Of a stretch of DNA of 25,934 bases, positions 22,747 to 25,934 are shown in pieces. The translations under genes were made by a program, and so were the position numbers. Position 1 is the first letter of the stretch. Each line of letters begins with the position of its first letter. The notes under the pieces are model-generated. The model was not told the origin of the DNA. It saw only the letters and a program-made list of their open reading frames with translations, and did not search any database. The DNA comes from an uncultured Flavihumibacter sp. (GTDB taxonomy: Bacteria > Bacteroidota > Bacteroidia > Chitinophagales > Chitinophagaceae), in assembly GCA_946482545.1 (NCBI GenBank), contig CAMLRX010000068.1, forward strand, positions 1 to 25,934. Reading direction: 5' to 3'.

Positions 22747-23217
22747 ATGGAATTGAAAACAAAGATCAGCGCAGAAAACGATCGGCACGATTTACGGATC
22801 ACCCGCAGATTCGACCTTCCGTTGCACCTGCTGTTTAAAGCCTACGTAGAACCCGATATTGTGGCGCAGTGGATGGGAACCAGCGTTTTAAAACTGGAAA
22901 GTAAAAAGCATGGTGGCTGGGAATTTCAGACAAAAGACGCACATGGAAATGTGGTGTTCCAGGCAAGTGGTGTAATCCATGAATTCATTCCGGAGCAAAA
23001 GATCGTCCGTACCTTTCAGATGGAGAATGCTCCGTTCGAAGCACAACTTGAGTTTCTGGAGTTTGAACCGCTCACTGAAGATACCAGCGAATTAAAAATG
23101 CACATCATATACCGCTCCGTGGAATTAAGGGACCAGATGCTTAAATTACCGTTCGCACACGGTCTTAACATGGCACACAATCGCTTGGAAACATTATTAC
23201 AAAAGATAACTGCATAA
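22747..23217 (+). CDS. SRPBCC/AHSA1-domain protein, possible small-ligand binder
   Basis: A 156-residue cytoplasmic protein with the activator-of-Hsp90-ATPase-like (AHSA1) form of the SRPBCC helix-grip fold, which encloses a deep hydrophobic pocket. Recognisable segments are ITRRFDLPLHLLFKAYVEPD, IVAQWMGT, and FQASGVIHEFIPEQKIVRTFQM. No catalytic residues can be named. It starts three bases after the ArsR stop codon, so translation is coupled. In such pairs the SRPBCC protein has been suggested to bind the small molecule that the repressor responds to; that is inference here. Confidence 0.9.
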   Translation: MELKTKISAENDRHDLRITRRFDLPLHLLFKAYVEPDIVAQWMGTSVLKLESKKHGGWEFQTKDAHGNVVFQASGVIHEFIPEQKIVRTFQMENAPFEAQLEFLEFEPLTEDTSELKMHIIYRSVELRDQMLKLPFAHGLNMAHNRLETLLQKITA

Positions 23218-23241
23218 GCCATCTTCAAAAAAAACGATACC

Positions 23242-23805
23242 ATGCCGGCAAAAAACAAACTTTCCAACACAGATCTTCAACAACTACTCGTCACCCTGAA
23301 ATCCCGCTTCGAAAAAAACATGAACCGCCACAAAGGACTGGAATGGGCGAAAGTAGAAGAGCGGATCACAAAGCAGCCTGATAAAGCCTGGTCGCTCCAA
23401 CAAATGGAATCTACAGGTGGAGAACCTGATGTGGTTGGCTATGATAAATCTACAGGAGCATTTCTCTTTTTTGATTGCGCCGCAGAGTCTCCCAAGGAAC
23501 GGAGAAGTTTGTGTTTTGATGATGAAGCGCTGGAGGCGCGGAAAGAAAACAAACCCCAGGGAAGCGCCATCGGGATGGCCAATGAAATGGGGGTTGAGCT
23601 GCTTTCAGAAGAAGAATACCGGTTCCTGCAGAAACTTGGGAAATTCGATCTGAAAACATCCAGTTGGGTACAAACGCCGGCCAACATCAGGAAACTCGGA
23701 GGCGCCCTGTTTTGCGACCGGCGCTACGATACGGTGTTTCTTTACCACAACGGCGTACAGTCGTATTATGCGGCCCGGGCGTTCCGTGCTTCGCTGAAAG
23801 TTTAA
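23242..23805 (+). CDS. DUF4256 family protein
   Basis: A 187-residue cytoplasmic protein of the DUF4256 family, whose function is unknown. Typical segments are LLVTLKSRFEKNMNRHKGLEW, WSLQQMESTGGEPDVVG, FFDCAAESPKERRSLCFDDEA, and SSWVQTPANIRKLGGALFCDRRYD with the following VFLYHNGVQSYYAARAFRASL. The family is often found with ArsR and SRPBCC genes in Bacteroidota and Firmicutes, from memory. Here it lies 24 bases after the SRPBCC gene and is probably the last gene of the operon; its stop is four bases from that of the convergent GH30 gene. There is no signal peptide or membrane segment. Confidence 0.85.
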   Translation: MPAKNKLSNTDLQQLLVTLKSRFEKNMNRHKGLEWAKVEERITKQPDKAWSLQQMESTGGEPDVVGYDKSTGAFLFFDCAAESPKERRSLCFDDEALEARKENKPQGSAIGMANEMGVELLSEEEYRFLQKLGKFDLKTSSWVQTPANIRKLGGALFCDRRYDTVFLYHNGVQSYYAARAFRASLKV

Positions 23806-23809
23806 GGGA

Positions 23810-25363
23810 TTACCTTTCCATTACCACCGTGGTGATGGAACGTGCAGGCAATACTATTGGAGACTTGTTGCTTTCAACAGGATATGCTTTCAGGTCATCA
23901 TCTTTAGAGGTAACATACTTCATTATACGCTTTATGCGCACCTTTCCTGAAATGCTCAGTTGTACCGGTTGAACCGTATCGGTATTATTGATAAATACGG
24001 CCACCACCTGTTTTTCAGATACATAGGCAGAACTCATTACGTGTTGCGCGGCTGCGAATTCATCCTTTCCATCGTTTCGGTTGGTTTGTACGCGTTGCAT
24101 ACCAGGACGGATAAACCTGCTGAAATTTCCCATGGCCCATAGTCCTTTGGTTTGGTAGAAATCGCCATCCGTATGGGTAGGATTGGGACGAAGTGCGATC
24201 AGGAAGTACCGTGTGTCGAAGGAAGGATTACCGGGTTCGTAACTGTTCCAGAGATGCCAGGCTTTTGCATTGGCCACAGCCAGGTCGGTATGGATCACTT
24301 TGGCCAGAAACAGCGCGCAGTCTATGGCGCTTCTTCTTCCCCTGATGCCCTCTCTGAAACTTTCGCCCAGCATGGAGTATTCGGTTTGCCAGTAATCTAC
24401 GCCGTAGGCGCGTGCAGTATCTTTCAGTGCCTGCCGGATGCGGATGCGGTTGGTATCGCCTCCATCGGTAAAATAGCTGTGTCCGCCAATAAATGGCGCT
24501 ATATGTGTAAGTTTTGAAACGTTCAGAGCACTTTTCGGGTTAAAAAAAGTCTGTATCTGCGTACCCGCGCGGCCGTTATTTTTATAGAGGTAATCCAGCA
24601 TGCCCGCTTCGGTGATCATGATGCGGGAACTAAGTTGCTGCGCGGAAAGCGCACTGTCAAGGGCTGTTACGACTTTATATATTTCTTCATTGTGCCATGG
24701 ACTTCCTTCCTGGCTTGCCTGCCCCGGTTTATTACTCCAATCCCATTGTGGCTCATTTACCGGACTGATGTATTTAAAGTTGATGCCCTCCTGCTGGAAG
24801 TGCTTCAGCACATCTGCAAGAAATCCCGCGTAGGCGTTGTATTTATCAGGACGAAGGTTGGAAGTGAAATCTTTTTCCGTTTTAAATCCGCGCCCGTTCC
24901 TCGTGAAATGCACGGGTGGTGTATTGGAGAAGGCGATCAGGTTTTCAACGCCGTAGTTTTTTGCTTTTTTTACGAACCAGAGGTAGCCCGATTGTTTGCT
25001 CCAATCGTAGGAGCCATCCGGATTTTGAAAACTTTCCACTCTTTTCCTGAAATCCTTTATGCCACTGCTGTCGCCCTGTTCAGCGGTCCCGCCGCCAATG
25101 TTGAAGCGCCACGCGGAGAGCCCGATTCCTTTCGGCGTTCCGGTTTGATCCAGTTCTTTGCTGAAGAGCCATTCAGCGATCTGTTCTTTCTTTTCTTCGG
25201 GCCAGTGTTTGCCGATGCCTTCGGAGAACCAGCAGCCGGAGGCACCGATATTGTCCACGACCTGCTCTTTACGGTCCGGATGAATAGTAAAATGGATGGC
25301 TTTGTTTTGCTGCGCGAAGCCTGTTGCCGGTAAGATAAGAAGGGTTAGTAAGGGTAATCTCAT
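23810..25363 (-). CDS. GH30-family glycoside hydrolase, secreted
   Basis: A 517-residue exported enzyme of family GH30, retaining hydrolases such as endo-beta-1,6-galactanase, beta-1,6-glucanase and glucuronoxylanase. It has a signal peptide (ending GFAQQ), a (beta/alpha)8 barrel and a C-terminal beta-sandwich (about 410-517). Catalytic acid Glu204 is in ISPVNEPQWDW and nucleophile Glu328 in WQTEYS. Other landmarks: NIGASGCWFSE at the start and AWRFNIGGG. I chose the ATG at 25363 because the signal peptide starts cleanly there; an in-frame ATG at 25384 adds seven residues and is possible. A terminator separates it from the gene upstream on its strand. The subfamily and substrate cannot be fixed from sequence. 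Confidence 0.92.
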   Translation of the reverse strand: MRLPLLTLLILPATGFAQQNKAIHFTIHPDRKEQVVDNIGASGCWFSEGIGKHWPEEKKEQIAEWLFSKELDQTGTPKGIGLSAWRFNIGGGTAEQGDSSGIKDFRKRVESFQNPDGSYDWSKQSGYLWFVKKAKNYGVENLIAFSNTPPVHFTRNGRGFKTEKDFTSNLRPDKYNAYAGFLADVLKHFQQEGINFKYISPVNEPQWDWSNKPGQASQEGSPWHNEEIYKVVTALDSALSAQQLSSRIMITEAGMLDYLYKNNGRAGTQIQTFFNPKSALNVSKLTHIAPFIGGHSYFTDGGDTNRIRIRQALKDTARAYGVDYWQTEYSMLGESFREGIRGRRSAIDCALFLAKVIHTDLAVANAKAWHLWNSYEPGNPSFDTRYFLIALRPNPTHTDGDFYQTKGLWAMGNFSRFIRPGMQRVQTNRNDGKDEFAAAQHVMSSAYVSEKQVVAVFINNTDTVQPVQLSISGKVRIKRIMKYVTSKDDDLKAYPVESNKSPIVLPARSITTVVMER

Positions 25364-25416
25364 TATAATGGTATTCTGAAACATTAAATGTAAAGAAAAT
25401 GATGGGATAACGGGTT

Positions 25417-25454
25417 GAAAGAAAGCAGGCGTATCATTTTGTGATACGCCCGCT
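25417..25454 (-). terminator. Terminator between the DUF5013-like gene and the GH30 gene
   Basis: A 13-bp inverted repeat with one mismatch (25424-25436 with 25442-25454) around a five-base loop, followed on the minus strand by TTCTTTC. It is 22 bases past the stop codon of the upstream minus-strand gene, and so before GH30. Confidence 0.85.
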
Positions 25455-25476
25455 TATGGCTGGTTTATTCGTGTTG

Positions 25477-25934
25477 TTACTCTTTAAGGAAGCTCAATGT
25501 TACCCTGCCAACTTTGTAATAACTTCCGGTGTTAGGCATGTTTGCCACGAAACCGATGGTTACTTCTGTAGGTTCATCTACAGTGAATTCGATGTAAGGT
25601 GTTGCCGTTCTTGAAACGGTGGAGAAATTAAAGGAATGCGTGGCGGACGAAATATTGGTGAAATCAGGAACTGTTGTGCCTTTATTCACCACCAGGTATT
25701 TGGTGCCCGATGCGCCAAGGTCGTTCATATACGCCATGAAGCGCCATTTGCCGGCATAAGGTAAACTTACCGTTTGGTAAATCTTACCATTCGGAACGGC
25801 TGGAAGTCCCCATCCGCCTTCCATAGACAGGAAGCCTGCACCACTTCGCAGTTCCCAACCGCCATTGCCGGAGGAAGTGTTCTTCACATCAGCAGATGTG
25901 GTCCAGTCGGCAAGGATACCCCATCTTGATCCGT
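25477..25934 (-). CDS. C-terminal part of a DUF5013-like protein (5' end beyond the window)
   Basis: About 152 residues are visible and the frame is open to the window edge, reading GSRWGILADWTTSADV before the only start-like codon (GTG at 25887), which is therefore internal. The domain resembles DUF5013, a beta-sandwich found at the C-terminus of exported proteins near SusCD pairs: RWGILADW, GGWELRSG, GFLSMEGGWG, KIYQTVSLPYAGKWRF and the closing KVGRVTLSFL. A carbohydrate-binding or surface role is plausible but unproven. The rest of the protein, and probably a SusCD locus, should lie to the right of this window. The terminator after it closes that upstream operon. Confidence 0.75.
   Translation of the reverse strand, partial: GSRWGILADWTTSADVKNTSSGNGGWELRSGAGFLSMEGGWGLPAVPNGKIYQTVSLPYAGKWRFMAYMNDLGASGTKYLVVNKGTTVPDFTNISSATHSFNFSTVSRTATPYIEFTVDEPTEVTIGFVANMPNTGSYYKVGRVTLSFLKE

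Noticed and set aside
24635..25333. Plus-strand open frame of 232 codons opposite the GH30 gene
   Set aside because: The GH30 gene on the other strand has both catalytic glutamates and a signal peptide; no support for the antisense frame.
1..25934. CRISPR arrays, insertion sequences, toxin-antitoxin or defence systems
   Set aside because: No regularly spaced repeats, transposase, nuclease or toxin-like pair could be supported on either strand.

Overview
The window reads as a chromosomal segment of a Bacteroidota bacterium, most likely of the Chitinophagaceae type. The evidence is a SusC/SusD pair, glycoside hydrolases GH92 and GH30, an LptD/OstA envelope module of the kind seen in this phylum, and several exact matches to the Bacteroidota -7 promoter box TAnnTTTG, the best of them in front of a tRNA gene. 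The genus cannot be fixed from sequence alone.

Layout from left to right. (1) 1-6756: the 3' part of a GH92 alpha-mannosidase with a strong terminator, a small secreted protein of unknown function, a convergent MFS permease, a DinB-fold DUF1572 protein, a DUF2167 membrane-anchored protein, a sialate O-acetylesterase-like SGNH hydrolase, and a convergent HAD hydrolase whose catalytic motif has Asn in place of the second Asp. (2) 7052-12664: a three-gene operon (SusC-like transporter, SusD-like lipoprotein, DUF4397 lipoprotein) closed by a terminator, with no degradative enzyme in the operon. (3) 12663-14402: a minus-strand pair, the antiporter NhaA followed by a small predicted outer-membrane beta-barrel. 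(4) 14403-14679: a 277-base gap of very unusual composition, with a palindromic element and then a strand-asymmetric C-rich, G-free tract that could form a G-quadruplex on the minus strand. (5) 14680-22059: an envelope-biogenesis block. Amidase, MCE/MlaD protein and OstA-like protein run on the minus strand; LptD and a PlsC-type acyltransferase run divergently on the plus strand. (6) 22068-22220: tRNA-Arg(UCU) with promoter and terminator. (7) 22372-23805: an ArsR repressor, an AHSA1/SRPBCC protein and a DUF4256 protein behind a promoter overlaid by two 16-bp palindromes, probably the repressor's operators. (8) 23810-25934: a GH30 hydrolase preceded on its strand by the C-terminal part of a DUF5013-like protein, separated by a terminator.

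Two themes link the genes: outer-membrane glycan capture and breakdown, and building of the outer membrane itself. Most genes belong to known families. I see no CRISPR array, transposase, prophage, or assembled defence or secretion system, and no convincing wholly new system. The points most worth a second look are the G-free tract with its palindrome, the double operator of the ArsR cassette, the DxN HAD enzyme, and the substrate of the SusCD-DUF4397 operon.
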